64,000 bases of DNA from Marinobacter denitrificans (GTDB taxonomy: Bacteria; Pseudomonadota; Gammaproteobacteria; Pseudomonadales; Oleiphilaceae). The translations under genes were made by a program, and so were the position numbers. The notes under the pieces were generated by a model, which had not been told where the DNA came from, made no database searches, and was given only the letters and a program-made list of their open reading frames with translations. The stretch is from the NCBI RefSeq assembly GCF_008795955.1, contig NZ_VMHN01000004.1, positions 62,001-126,000 on the forward strand, in the 5' to 3' direction. Every line of letters starts with the position of its first letter. Position 1 is the stretch's first letter. Shown in pieces: positions 36,619 through 47,218 of this stretch.

Positions 36619-37488
36619 TCAGGACTTGCCGGTGCCAGCCGCAGCAGCGACCTCGGCAGCGAAGTCCACTTCTTCCCTCTCAATACCTTCGCCGACTTCC
36701 AGACGAACAAAGCTCACCAGATCGGCGCCGTTGTCTTTGATCAGCTGACCGACGGTCTGGTCAGGATTCTTGACGAACGGTTGCTCGACCAGGCTGTTTT
36801 CCGCCAGGAACTTCTTGATACGGCCGCCCATCATCTTCTCGACGATTTCTGCAGGCTTGCCTTCCATATCCGGCTGGGCCTTGATGACCGCTTTTTCTTT
36901 CTCGAGCTCGTCAGCAGGCATGTCTTCCGGCTTGCCAACCCGCGGGTTAACAGCGGCAACGTGCATGGCAACGTCCCGCGCAACTTCAGGGCTACCGGCG
37001 GAGAGGGCTACCACAGACGCAATCTTGTTGGTGCTGTGAACGTAGGCGCCAACAACCGGGCCTTCAACGCGAACGATGCGACGAACAGTGATGTTCTCGC
37101 CGATCTTCTGAACCAGCGCTTCACGCTTGGCTTCCAGATCGCCCGTCATCAGATCGGCGACGTCAGTCTTGCCGTTTTCGAAAGCAACATTCAGAACGTC
37201 GTTGGCGAAGTTCAGGAAGTTGTCATCACGGGCAACGAAGTCAGTCTCGGAGTTCACTTCCAGAATGTAGGCGACGGTGTTGTCGTCAGACACCTTGATC
37301 AGGGAAACACCTTCGGCGGCCGTACGGCCCGCTTTCTTGGCAGCCTTCAGACCTGAAGACTTGCGCAGTTCTTCAATTGCGGCATCAACGCTTCCGTCAG
37401 CTTCTACCAGTGCCTTCTTGCACTCCATCATGCCAAGGCCGGTGCGCTCACGGAGCTCTTTGACCATTGCAGCAGTAATTGCAGCCAT
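36619..37488 (-). CDS. tsf: Elongation factor Ts
   Basis: 289-residue guanine-nucleotide exchange factor for EF-Tu. The ATG at 37488 has AGAGGA 6 nt upstream; earlier in-frame Met codons have no site. The N-terminal UBA-like region [22 protein letters not shown] and the [10 protein letters not shown] motif are diagnostic. It is co-transcribed with rpsB (94-bp gap), as in most bacteria. Confidence 0.98.
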   Translation of the reverse strand: MAAITAAMVKELRERTGLGMMECKKALVEADGSVDAAIEELRKSSGLKAAKKAGRTAAEGVSLIKVSDDNTVAYILEVNSETDFVARDDNFLNFANDVLNVAFENGKTDVADLMTGDLEAKREALVQKIGENITVRRIVRVEGPVVGAYVHSTNKIASVVALSAGSPEVARDVAMHVAAVNPRVGKPEDMPADELEKEKAVIKAQPDMEGKPAEIVEKMMGGRIKKFLAENSLVEQPFVKNPDQTVGQLIKDNGADLVSFVRLEVGEGIEREEVDFAAEVAAAAGTGKS

Positions 37489-37582
37489 GTTCATTCCTCT
37501 TAACTGTTCCAATCCAAATTCTGCACAGGTGTGCCGGCGCTAAACCACAGGCACACCCTACAACCCGTTTGCGAAGAAAGTA

Positions 37583-38335
37583 TTACTCCGCAGCGGGAGC
37601 AGCACCTTCCGCGCCTTCGCTGACTTCAACGAACTCGTCAGCGCCGGCAGAACCAGCCTGGGAGGCTTCAAGGCAGGTATCAGCAACGGCCTGCACGTAA
37701 ATCTGGATCGCGCGGATGGCATCGTCGTTGCCCGGAATAACGTAATCTACGCCGTCCGGATCGCTGTTGGTATCAACAACACCAATAACAGGAATGCCCA
37801 GCTTGTTGGCTTCCTTGATGGCGATACGCTCGTGGTCCACGTCGATAACGAACATAGCATCCGGCAGGCCGCCCATGTCCTTGATACCGCCGATGGAACG
37901 CTCAAGGCGGTCCATTTCGCGGGTGCGATCAAGGGCTTCTTTCTTGGTCAGCTTGTCGAAGGTACCATCCTGGCTCTGCGCTTCCAGATCGCGGTAGCGA
38001 CGGATCGACTGGCGGATGGTCTTGTAGTTGGTCAGCATGCCGCCGAGCCAGCGATGGTTCACGTAAGGCTGGTTGGAGCGGAGTGCTTCTTCCTTGATGA
38101 TCTTGGCCGCTGCACGCTTGGTGCCAACGAACAGGATCTTGTTCTTGTTGCCTGCGAGGTTATGAACGAAATTCAACGCATCGTTCATGGCAGGAACTGT
38201 CTGCTCAAGGTTGATGATGTGAATCTTGTTACGGGCGCCGAAGATGAACTTCGACATTTTCGGGTTCCAGTAACGGGTCTGGTGACCGAAGTGAGCGCCT
38301 GCCTTCAGCAGGTCACGCATATTTACCTGAGCCAT
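37583..38335 (-). CDS. rpsB: 30S ribosomal protein S2
   Basis: 250-residue S2. Family blocks [37 protein letters not shown] and [12 protein letters not shown] are present; the acidic Ala/Glu tail is common in gammaproteobacteria. It is the first gene of the leftward rpsB-tsf-pyrH-frr run. In E. coli, S2 represses its own mRNA through a structured leader; a candidate leader lies upstream here. Confidence 0.98.
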   Translation of the reverse strand: MAQVNMRDLLKAGAHFGHQTRYWNPKMSKFIFGARNKIHIINLEQTVPAMNDALNFVHNLAGNKNKILFVGTKRAAAKIIKEEALRSNQPYVNHRWLGGMLTNYKTIRQSIRRYRDLEAQSQDGTFDKLTKKEALDRTREMDRLERSIGGIKDMGGLPDAMFVIDVDHERIAIKEANKLGIPVIGVVDTNSDPDGVDYVIPGNDDAIRAIQIYVQAVADTCLEASQAGSAGADEFVEVSEGAEGAAPAAE

Positions 38336-38494
38336 GATATTTACCTTTTAGCTTCGGGTTAGTCCTCCACACGTCCGATTGACCCAACCTGAACCCGTTG
38401 CTTATTAATGGAAGCAACAGAAGCAGGCACCCTGGGACAACGTGCCGACGTGTGTGCGAATTTGCCGGATTTGTTTCCGGCGGGCGCGTTTATA
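38336..38494 (-). promoter_or_regulatory. rpsB leader region, candidate S2 autoregulatory element (t44-like) with promoter
   Basis: The 284-bp gap between rpsB and map holds no gene. On the minus strand a -10-like TATAAA (38494-38489) precedes a ~145-nt leader with several complementary segments, such as the GGTTGGGT and ACTAACCC stretches near the ribosome site GGAGG. This fits the structured rpsB leaders known in gammaproteobacteria (t44). No convincing -35 was found. Assignment rests on position and general features only. Confidence 0.45.
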
Positions 38495-38619
38495 CCATAA
38501 ATCGACGGCCGGATTCCATTAATTTGTAGTCCCGGCAATGGGTCGGGGGTGCCTCTTCCTTGTACCGGGCCACACTCCCCCTTAAAATGGCTGTTTGATC
38601 CAAATCAACGGGAAACCCA

Positions 38620-39390
38620 ATGCAGGTATCGATCAAGACTCCGGAAGAAATCGAAAAGATGCGCGTTGCCGGCCGCCTGGCTGCCGACGTTCTCGAGATG
38701 GTTGGCGAATACGTCAAACCCGGCGTAACCACCGAGGAACTGGACAACATCTGCCACAACTACATGGTGAACGAACAGGGCACCATTCCGGCGCCGCTGA
38801 ACTACAAGGGTTTCCCGAAGTCGATCTGCACCTCTGTTAACCACGTAGTCTGCCACGGCATCCCTTCCGAGAAGAAGGTGCTAAAGGACGGCGACATCCT
38901 CAATATTGATGTCACCGTCATCAAGGATGGCTGGCACGGCGACACCAGCAAGATGTTTATTGTCGGCAAGCCCAAGCCCGGCACTGAGCGCCTGATCCAG
39001 ATCACCCAGGAATGCTTATATAAAGGCATTGAACTGGTGAAACCGGGCACCCGGCTCGGAGACATCGGCCACGTTATCCAGCAACACGCCGAAAAACACC
39101 GGTATTCGGTGGTGCGGGACTACTGTGGCCACGGCATTGGCCAGGTCTTCCATGAAGATCCACAGGTAATGCATTACGGCAAACCGGGCACCGGTATGGA
39201 GCTGCAGGAAGGCATGACCTTTACTATTGAACCGATGATCAATCAAGGCAAGTACCACACCAAGCTGTTGCCGGATGGCTGGACGGTTGTTACCAAGGAC
39301 CACAAACTCTCGGCACAATGGGAGCACACCATTGTGGTGACCGCAGACGGCCACGAAGTACTGACAAAGCGCACGGAAGAGTCATTCTAG
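38620..39390 (+). CDS. map: Methionine aminopeptidase type I
   Basis: 256-residue dinuclear metallopeptidase removing initiator methionine. Metal ligands are visible in order: Asp in NIDVTVIKDGWHGDTS (two), His in CGHGIG, Glu in FTIEPMI and Glu in QWEHT. Its ATG follows a GGGAAA purine run. It is divergent from rpsB and first in the rightward map-glnD-dap operon; glnD begins on the next base after its stop. Confidence 0.98.
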   Translation: MQVSIKTPEEIEKMRVAGRLAADVLEMVGEYVKPGVTTEELDNICHNYMVNEQGTIPAPLNYKGFPKSICTSVNHVVCHGIPSEKKVLKDGDILNIDVTVIKDGWHGDTSKMFIVGKPKPGTERLIQITQECLYKGIELVKPGTRLGDIGHVIQQHAEKHRYSVVRDYCGHGIGQVFHEDPQVMHYGKPGTGMELQEGMTFTIEPMINQGKYHTKLLPDGWTVVTKDHKLSAQWEHTIVVTADGHEVLTKRTEESF

Positions 39391-42036
39391 GTGGACTTCA
39401 GCGAACTTGAAGCAAGGATCAGCAATGATGCGTCTCCCGTCAAAGCCGCGCGGGAGCTGCTGAAGGAACGTTACAACGCGGACGCGGAAGCGTTCCGCCA
39501 GGGCGCCGATGTTCGGGCCCTGGTGCACTCAAGATCCGACACGCTGGACACGGTTCTGGCCCTGATCTGGAACCGTTACACGTTTGCCTCCTCCCCGGAC
39601 ATCTCCCTGATCGCTGTCGGCGGGTATGGCCGGGGCGAGCTTCACCCCCACTCCGACATCGATCTGCTGATCCTCACCCGCAATGGTATTGAAGAAAACT
39701 CCCGGGAAGACCTGGGCGCTTTCGTTACGTTGCTGTGGGACCTGAAACTGGACATCGGCCATAGCGTTCGCAGCATTGAAGAAAGCATGGATGCGGCCCG
39801 GAAAGACGTCACCATACTCACCAACCTGCTGGAAACCCGCACCATCGCGGGCCCCGATGAGCTGAGGGATGAACTCAGCCAACAGGTATATTCCGACGCC
39901 ATCAGCTCCGACCGCAACTACTTCATCGCCAAACGGGAAGAGCAGAAACGCCGGCACGCGAAGTACGGGGATACGGAGTACAACCTGGAGCCCAACGTGA
40001 AGGGCTCTCCCGGGGCCCTGCGGGACATACAGACCATTGGGTGGATAACCAAGCGGCACTTCGGCTTGCAGAACATCGCCGACCTGACCCGCTTCAGCAT
40101 ACTGACCGAAGAAGAGCACCAGATTCTGCTGCAGGGTGAGACTTTCCTGTGGCGGCTGAGGTATGGCCTGCAATTGATTGCTGACCGCAATGAAAACCGC
40201 CTGCTGTTCGATCATCAACGGGCCCTTGCCGAGATGCTGGGTTACCGGGATGAAGGTAAGCGGCTTGGCGTCGAGCTGATGATGCAATCCTATTACCGCA
40301 CAGTACTGGCGCTGGCCGAGCTGGCCGATGTGATCCTGCAGTACTACGACGAGGCCATCCTTGGCTCCGGCAGCGACGATGACATACTGCCTCTGAACAA
40401 GCGCTTCCAGATCCGCAATTACTATATCGAGGCAGTGAACAACCAGGTCTTTGCCTACGCCCCTTATGCCATCATGGAAATCTTTGTACTGATGGCTCAG
40501 CACCCTGAGATCAAGGGTATCCGGGCTACCACTATCCGCTCGCTGCGGGCGCACCGGCACCTGATCGACGATGCCTTCCGCTCGGACCTGGCCGTTACCT
40601 CCCTGTTCATGGAATTGCTGCGAACCCCACACGCCCTGGACCAGACCCTGTCGGCGATGAAGAAATACAACGTGCTGGGCCGCTATCTGCCGGAGTTTGG
40701 CCAGATCATCGGCCAGATGCAGCACGACCTGTTCCACATTTACACGGTGGATGCCCACACCATGCGGGTCATCCGCAATATGGTGCGGCTGAACAGTGCC
40801 GAAGCCCGTAACGACTACCCCCTGGCCTCGCGGCTGATTCACCGGTTACCGAAACTGGAAACGCTGTACATCGCCGGCCTTTACCATGACGTGGCAAAGG
40901 GCCGTGGCGGAGACCACTCGGAACTGGGCGCCATTGACGCGGAAGACTTCTGCGAACGCCATCACCTGAGCGAGCGGGATACACAGCTGGCATCCTGGTT
41001 GGTGGAAAATCACCTGCTGATGTCGATGACGGCTCAGCGTAAGGATATTTCTGACCCCGACATCATTCACGGCTTTGCCCAGTCGGTGCCCAGCCAGATT
41101 CACCTGGATTACCTTTATGTGCTGACCGTGTGCGACATCAGCGCCACTAATCCGAAACTCTGGAACACGTGGCGGGCATCGCTGTTGCGCCAGCTGTATA
41201 TCGAGACCAAACGGGCACTCCGGCGCGGCTCGGAAACACCGGTGGACCGTCAGGAATGGGTGCGTGCTACCCAGTCTGAAGCACGGGAGATCCTCCACGC
41301 GCAGAACATGACCGACGAGCAGATCGACCACATCTGGGACACCCTGGACGAAGACTACTTCCTGCAGGATTCCACGGTGGATATTGCCTGGCAGACCGCC
41401 GCCATTATCCGCCACGGTGACGACCCGGACCCTCTGGTGCTGATCCGCGATACCCGCGGTGGGCCTACAGACGGCTATTCCCAGATCATCATTTACATGA
41501 GCGACCGCATTGATCTGTTTGCTGCCACTACGGCGGTGCTGGAGCAACTCAACCTGAACATCGTTGATGCCCGCATCAGCTCCAGCGAAGGCCCCTTCTC
41601 CATCAGCTCCTACATTGTGCTGGATGAGAAAGGTAAACCACTGGGCATCGATCCCGCCAGAAAGGACCGTGTGCGCAGGCGCCTGATTGAAGAACTGGAC
41701 GATCCGGAAGATTACCCGGACATCATCCATCGCCGCACCCCCAGGCAGCTCAAGCACTTTGCCTTCCCCACGGAGGTGACGTTCTCCAACGACACCATCA
41801 ACCAACGCACCGTGATGGAAGTGGTCACGCCAGACCGCCCGGGACTGCTGGCGCGGGTGGGCCAGGTATTGCTGGAGCATCGGGTGCGCCTGACCAACGC
41901 CAAAATTGCCACCCTCGGCGAACGGGTGGAAGACGTATTCTTTGTAACCGACGAGCATGGCGAGCAGATCCGTGATCCTGCTGTTTGCCAGGCTCTGCAG
42001 CAGGACCTTTGCCAAATGCTGGATGACACCCAATGA
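39391..42036 (+). CDS. glnD: Bifunctional uridylyltransferase/uridylyl-removing enzyme GlnD
   Basis: 881-residue nitrogen sensor that uridylylates PII proteins at low glutamine and removes UMP at high glutamine. It has an N-terminal nucleotidyltransferase domain with GGYGRGELHPHSDIDLLIL (metal-binding DxD), a central HD domain with YHDVAKGRGGDHSELG, and two C-terminal ACT domains (~700-785 and ~805-880) that bind glutamine. It starts with GTG immediately after the map stop, with GAAGAG inside the map end as ribosome site. It overlaps dapC by 4 nt. Confidence 0.97.
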   Translation: MDFSELEARISNDASPVKAARELLKERYNADAEAFRQGADVRALVHSRSDTLDTVLALIWNRYTFASSPDISLIAVGGYGRGELHPHSDIDLLILTRNGIEENSREDLGAFVTLLWDLKLDIGHSVRSIEESMDAARKDVTILTNLLETRTIAGPDELRDELSQQVYSDAISSDRNYFIAKREEQKRRHAKYGDTEYNLEPNVKGSPGALRDIQTIGWITKRHFGLQNIADLTRFSILTEEEHQILLQGETFLWRLRYGLQLIADRNENRLLFDHQRALAEMLGYRDEGKRLGVELMMQSYYRTVLALAELADVILQYYDEAILGSGSDDDILPLNKRFQIRNYYIEAVNNQVFAYAPYAIMEIFVLMAQHPEIKGIRATTIRSLRAHRHLIDDAFRSDLAVTSLFMELLRTPHALDQTLSAMKKYNVLGRYLPEFGQIIGQMQHDLFHIYTVDAHTMRVIRNMVRLNSAEARNDYPLASRLIHRLPKLETLYIAGLYHDVAKGRGGDHSELGAIDAEDFCERHHLSERDTQLASWLVENHLLMSMTAQRKDISDPDIIHGFAQSVPSQIHLDYLYVLTVCDISATNPKLWNTWRASLLRQLYIETKRALRRGSETPVDRQEWVRATQSEAREILHAQNMTDEQIDHIWDTLDEDYFLQDSTVDIAWQTAAIIRHGDDPDPLVLIRDTRGGPTDGYSQIIIYMSDRIDLFAATTAVLEQLNLNIVDARISSSEGPFSISSYIVLDEKGKPLGIDPARKDRVRRRLIEELDDPEDYPDIIHRRTPRQLKHFAFPTEVTFSNDTINQRTVMEVVTPDRPGLLARVGQVLLEHRVRLTNAKIATLGERVEDVFFVTDEHGEQIRDPAVCQALQQDLCQMLDDTQ

Positions 42037-43235
42037 ACCCGGATCTGGACAGACTCCACCCCTACCCGTTTGAGAAGCTGGCCAGACTCAAGGCCGGCAT
42101 CAGTGTTCCGCAAGACCTGAGCCCGATTTCGTTGGGGATTGGCGAGCCCAAGCATCCGTCCCCGGAATTCGTAAAGCAGGTAATCGCGAACAATCTGGAC
42201 AAGCTGGCCAACTATCCCACCACCAAAGGCACCGAGGAGCTGCGACAGGCCATTGCAGACTGGGCCGCCCGGCGCTTTGAACTGGCCTCCGGAACCCTGA
42301 CACCTGAGCACCATATCGTTCCGGTGAATGGCACCCGGGAAGGTATCTTCTCACTGGTTCAATCGGTGGTGGATGCCAGCCGGCCTGCCACCGTTGTCAG
42401 CCCCAACCCCTTCTACCAGGTTTATGAGGGCGCGGCCTTCCTCGCCGGTGCGACGCCCCATTACCTGGCCTGCGATGCCGACAACAACTTCATCCCGGAT
42501 TTCGATCAGGTGCCGGATTCAGTATGGAAAGACTGTCAGGTGCTGTTCCTGTGCTCGCCGGGGAACCCCAGCGGTTCGGTGATACCGCGGAAAACCCTGG
42601 CACGGGTTATCGAACTGGCGGACCAGCACGATTTTATTGTCGCTTCCGACGAATGCTATTCCGAGCTGTACCCGGATGAAAGCCAGCCGCCGGAAGGACT
42701 TCTGCAAACCTGCGCCGCCATCGGCCGGAACGATTTTGCCCGCTGCATTGTGTTCCACAGCCTGTCCAAGCGGAGCAACCTTCCGGGCCTGCGCTCCGGT
42801 TTTGTGGCAGGCGACGCGGATATCCTGAAGGGCTACCTCAAATATCGCACCTATCACGGCTGTGCCATGCCTATCCATAACCAACTGGCGAGTATTGCTG
42901 CCTGGAATGATGAAGACCACGTTCGGGAAAACCGGGCCGCCTACCGCGCAAAATTTGAAGCGGTGGTGCCAATCCTGCGCGAAGTCATGGACGTGGGCTT
43001 TCCCGATGCCGGTTTTTATCTCTGGCCGGAAACCCCGATGGATGACGAGACCTTCGCACGGGAACTGTCAGCACAGCAGAATGTGCATGTACTGCCAGGC
43101 CGTTACCTCTCCCGCACGGTGGGTAACCATAATCCGGGCGAAAACCGGGTGCGGATGGCCCTGGTGGCCCCGATTGAGGAATGCGTTGAAGCGGCAAGGC
43201 GCATTGTCACATTTGTAAAGGCGAACAAAGCATGA
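42033..43235 (+). CDS. dapC: Succinyldiaminopimelate transaminase
   Basis: 400-residue class I PLP aminotransferase of the succinylase branch of lysine/diaminopimelate synthesis. The PLP lysine is in HSLSKRSNLPG (~246), and FLCSPGNPSG and ASDECYSELY are the expected cofactor motifs. The ATGA overlap with glnD and with the following ArsC-like gene shows tight coupling. The dapD and dapE genes two and three positions on encode neighbouring steps, which supports dapC over other aminotransferases. Confidence 0.94.
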   Translation: MNPDLDRLHPYPFEKLARLKAGISVPQDLSPISLGIGEPKHPSPEFVKQVIANNLDKLANYPTTKGTEELRQAIADWAARRFELASGTLTPEHHIVPVNGTREGIFSLVQSVVDASRPATVVSPNPFYQVYEGAAFLAGATPHYLACDADNNFIPDFDQVPDSVWKDCQVLFLCSPGNPSGSVIPRKTLARVIELADQHDFIVASDECYSELYPDESQPPEGLLQTCAAIGRNDFARCIVFHSLSKRSNLPGLRSGFVAGDADILKGYLKYRTYHGCAMPIHNQLASIAAWNDEDHVRENRAAYRAKFEAVVPILREVMDVGFPDAGFYLWPETPMDDETFARELSAQQNVHVLPGRYLSRTVGNHNPGENRVRMALVAPIEECVEAARRIVTFVKANKA

Positions 43236-43576
43236 GGTTGTACGGCATCAAAAACTGCGACACCGTCAAGAAAGCGCGGAAATGGCTGGATGACGCGGGA
43301 ATCGACTACCACTTCCATGATTTCAAAAAAGACGGTCTGGATACCGCCCGGCTCAGCCAATGGGAACGCTCTGCCGGCTGGGAAGTATTGCTGAACCGCC
43401 GGGGCACTACCTGGCGCAAACTTCCGGACGAGGTTCGTGATAATATTAGCGCCCAATCCGCCCATCGGCTGATGCTGGAGAACCCTTCCATCATCAAGCG
43501 CCCCGTGGTTGAGCACGGTGATACAGTCAGCGTCGGTTTTAACGCCGATGAATGGGCCGAACGATTCAAACACTGA
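43232..43576 (+). CDS. ArsC/Spx family reductase-like protein (YffB type)
   Basis: 114-residue thioredoxin-fold protein with a single N-terminal cysteine in YGIKNCDTVKKARKWL, plus the conserved Arg and the FKKDGLD block of the ArsC family. Length and sequence match E. coli YffB, which binds glutathione rather than being a proven arsenate reductase. It lies inside the dap operon (4-nt overlap with dapC, 17 nt before dapD); this association is common in related genomes and unexplained. No arsenic genes are nearby. Confidence 0.88.
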   Translation: MRLYGIKNCDTVKKARKWLDDAGIDYHFHDFKKDGLDTARLSQWERSAGWEVLLNRRGTTWRKLPDEVRDNISAQSAHRLMLENPSIIKRPVVEHGDTVSVGFNADEWAERFKH

Positions 43577-43593
43577 GAACCAGGAGCACATCA

Positions 43594-45757
<2,164 letters not shown>

Positions 45758-45976
45758 TCAGTAATGGGGAGGAGGCGTTTCGTCCTCCTCCTTTCTGATG
45801 TTTGACGACGACACTTCCTTCAGCTGTGTGTTCAGCTGCTTCTTCGCTTCCCAGAGTTCCCGGATGTCCAGTTCCTGACGGGCTACCTGCTCGCTCAGGG
45901 TATGGATGACGTCGTCCTGGAATGCCAGCCGGGTTTCCAGCTCGTCCAGCCGGGCTTGTAGATCTTTCTCACTCAT
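45758..45976 (-). CDS. slyX: SlyX family protein
   Basis: 72-residue coiled-coil protein with the SlyX pattern: heptads ELETRLAFQDDVIHTLSEQVARQ and a C-terminal PPPHY tail. SlyX is small, cytoplasmic and of unknown biochemical role. It converges on dapE; the two stop codons share TGATCA with no spacer, so each transcript reads into the other. Confidence 0.93.
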   Translation of the reverse strand: MSEKDLQARLDELETRLAFQDDVIHTLSEQVARQELDIRELWEAKKQLNTQLKEVSSSNIRKEEDETPPPHY

Positions 45977-45989
45977 GTGCTCATGCCGC

Positions 45990-46020
45990 TTGGTCAGCGC
46001 TCCCTGTTATCTGGTATCAT
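45990..46020 (+). promoter_or_regulatory. Candidate promoter for the membrane-tethered cold-shock gene
   Basis: TTGGTC (45990-45995), a 19-nt spacer, then an extended -10 TGG-TATCAT (TATCAT 46015-46020). It would give a leader of more than 110 nt, reminiscent of the long structured leaders of cold-shock mRNAs. The spacing is longer than ideal. Confidence 0.35.
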
Positions 46021-46162
46021 GCCGCTTTTGCCCGCCGGGGGATTTCCAAGGCATTTTTGATGCCTCACAAAATCCTGGCGGTTTTCACCGACCGGAGACC
46101 CGATTTTACCCGATATCCGGTTCTTTATCGTTAGCGTTTGATTAATGGAGAAACTTCAGTCC

Positions 46163-46741
46163 ATGCAAAACCCAGCAAAAGCGATCGTTCTTGCTCTCCT
46201 GGTCGCCATTCCGTCACCGTTTATCCTCGGCTTTCTGTTGGTGACTTTCACCCCGGAACTCTTCCAGATTCTGTCTCAGGCCGGTACTAGCGAGGATGCA
46301 ACCAGTACCACGTTTGTATTGGGCAGCCCTCAGGGCATCGCAGCCTATATCATTGCTGTTGTTCTTTTCGGCCTGGCAGGATTCCTGACCGTAGCGCTGG
46401 CAGCCAAGAAGCCGTCAGCCCTGAAGCAGCAAACCGCACGCGCTAATGCGGCGCCGCGCCCGACGGCATCACGCCAGCAAGCCGAGCCGGATTACGACGA
46501 CGAGGATGATTTCGACGACACCACCCCCGAAGGCGACGAAGAGGGTACGGTGAAGTGGTTCAACGTCAAAAAAGGCTTTGGTTTTATTGTTCGTGCCAGC
46601 GGCGATGAAGTCTTTGTTCACTTCCGCGCAATTCGAGGCCGTGGTCGCCGTGTACTACGCCAGGGCCAATTGGTCCGGTTCAGCGTGGTGGAAGCAGACA
46701 AGGGCCTGCAGGCAGATAACGTGTCTATCCTGAGCGACTGA
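46163..46741 (+). CDS. Membrane-anchored cold-shock domain protein
   Basis: 192 residues from the ATG at 46163 (an ATG at 46145 is possible; GGAG lies 12 nt before 46163). Two hydrophobic segments (~6-26 and ~56-80) precede a polar, strongly acidic linker ([18 protein letters not shown]). A C-terminal cold-shock domain carries both RNA-binding motifs: KGFGFI (RNP1, ~137) and VFVHF (RNP2, ~150), within [14 protein letters not shown]. The linker and domain should face the cytoplasm, giving an RNA/ssDNA-binding domain tethered to the inner membrane. It stands alone, with a strong terminator after it. The role is not established. Confidence 0.88.
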   Translation: MQNPAKAIVLALLVAIPSPFILGFLLVTFTPELFQILSQAGTSEDATSTTFVLGSPQGIAAYIIAVVLFGLAGFLTVALAAKKPSALKQQTARANAAPRPTASRQQAEPDYDDEDDFDDTTPEGDEEGTVKWFNVKKGFGFIVRASGDEVFVHFRAIRGRGRRVLRQGQLVRFSVVEADKGLQADNVSILSD

Positions 46742-46763
46742 ACTGCGAAGATGTATGGTTGAG

Positions 46764-46795
46764 AAAAGGGGTAGCCACTGGCTACCCCTTTTTTT
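46764..46795. terminator. Bidirectional terminator between convergent genes
   Basis: AAAAGGGGTAGCCA / TGGCTACCCCTTTT, a 14-bp stem with a single-base loop and a run of seven T residues on the plus side. It ends the cold-shock gene and, through its A-run, probably the leftward gene ending at 46802. Confidence 0.93.
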
Positions 46796-46801
46796 GACTC
46801 T

Positions 46802-47218
46802 TCAGTTCCAGATCGCCAGTTGCTCGCCCCGCTGGTCCAGGCGCCACCAGCGCTCGTCGTCGACCGGCTCGCCCTCCTTCCATTCGCCAGGACTACAGCG
46901 AATTTCGGTGTCCATGGCACGCCAGGCACTGCGCGCGCAGTCAAGGTCGGAAGCCCAGGGGAGGTCTTCCCCTTCCAGAATCACCGACGTATAACGCTTA
47001 CCGCCAGCCCCCGGATACAGACTGACCCGGACACTGTGGCCCCGGTAACACGCCCTGCCCTTCACTGCCCGGTCGCCCAGCGAATCATCGGCAAGCTCAA
47101 TCTCGTCAAGATGATTGGCTAGCCAGTCCGATACTGCTGATGACTCCAGGTCACGAATATAGATCTCGAGATCCCGCACCCTCTGTTTCTCCCGCTGGTT
47201 GGTCGCAATGGTCAACAT
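46802..47218 (-). CDS. Hypothetical protein downstream of the Clp-N/AAA gene
   Basis: 138 residues from the ATG at 47218; the frame stays open for 43 more codons upstream, but those overlap the preceding gene further. With this start it still overlaps the Clp-N/AAA gene by 68 nt, so co-expression is very likely. The N-terminal ~25 residues are a charged helix (NQREKQRVRDLEIYIRDLE), and the rest is a compact Trp-rich domain (WWRLDQRGEQLAIW at the end). No signal peptide or membrane segment. I recognise no family; it may be a partner of the ATPase. Confidence 0.65.
   Translation of the reverse strand: MLTIATNQREKQRVRDLEIYIRDLESSAVSDWLANHLDEIELADDSLGDRAVKGRACYRGHSVRVSLYPGAGGKRYTSVILEGEDLPWASDLDCARSAWRAMDTEIRCSPGEWKEGEPVDDERWWRLDQRGEQLAIWN

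Noticed and set aside
40846..42033. Open frames opposite glnD (also 39529-40842)
   Set aside because: glnD has full domain support over the entire span; the antisense products match no family by eye.
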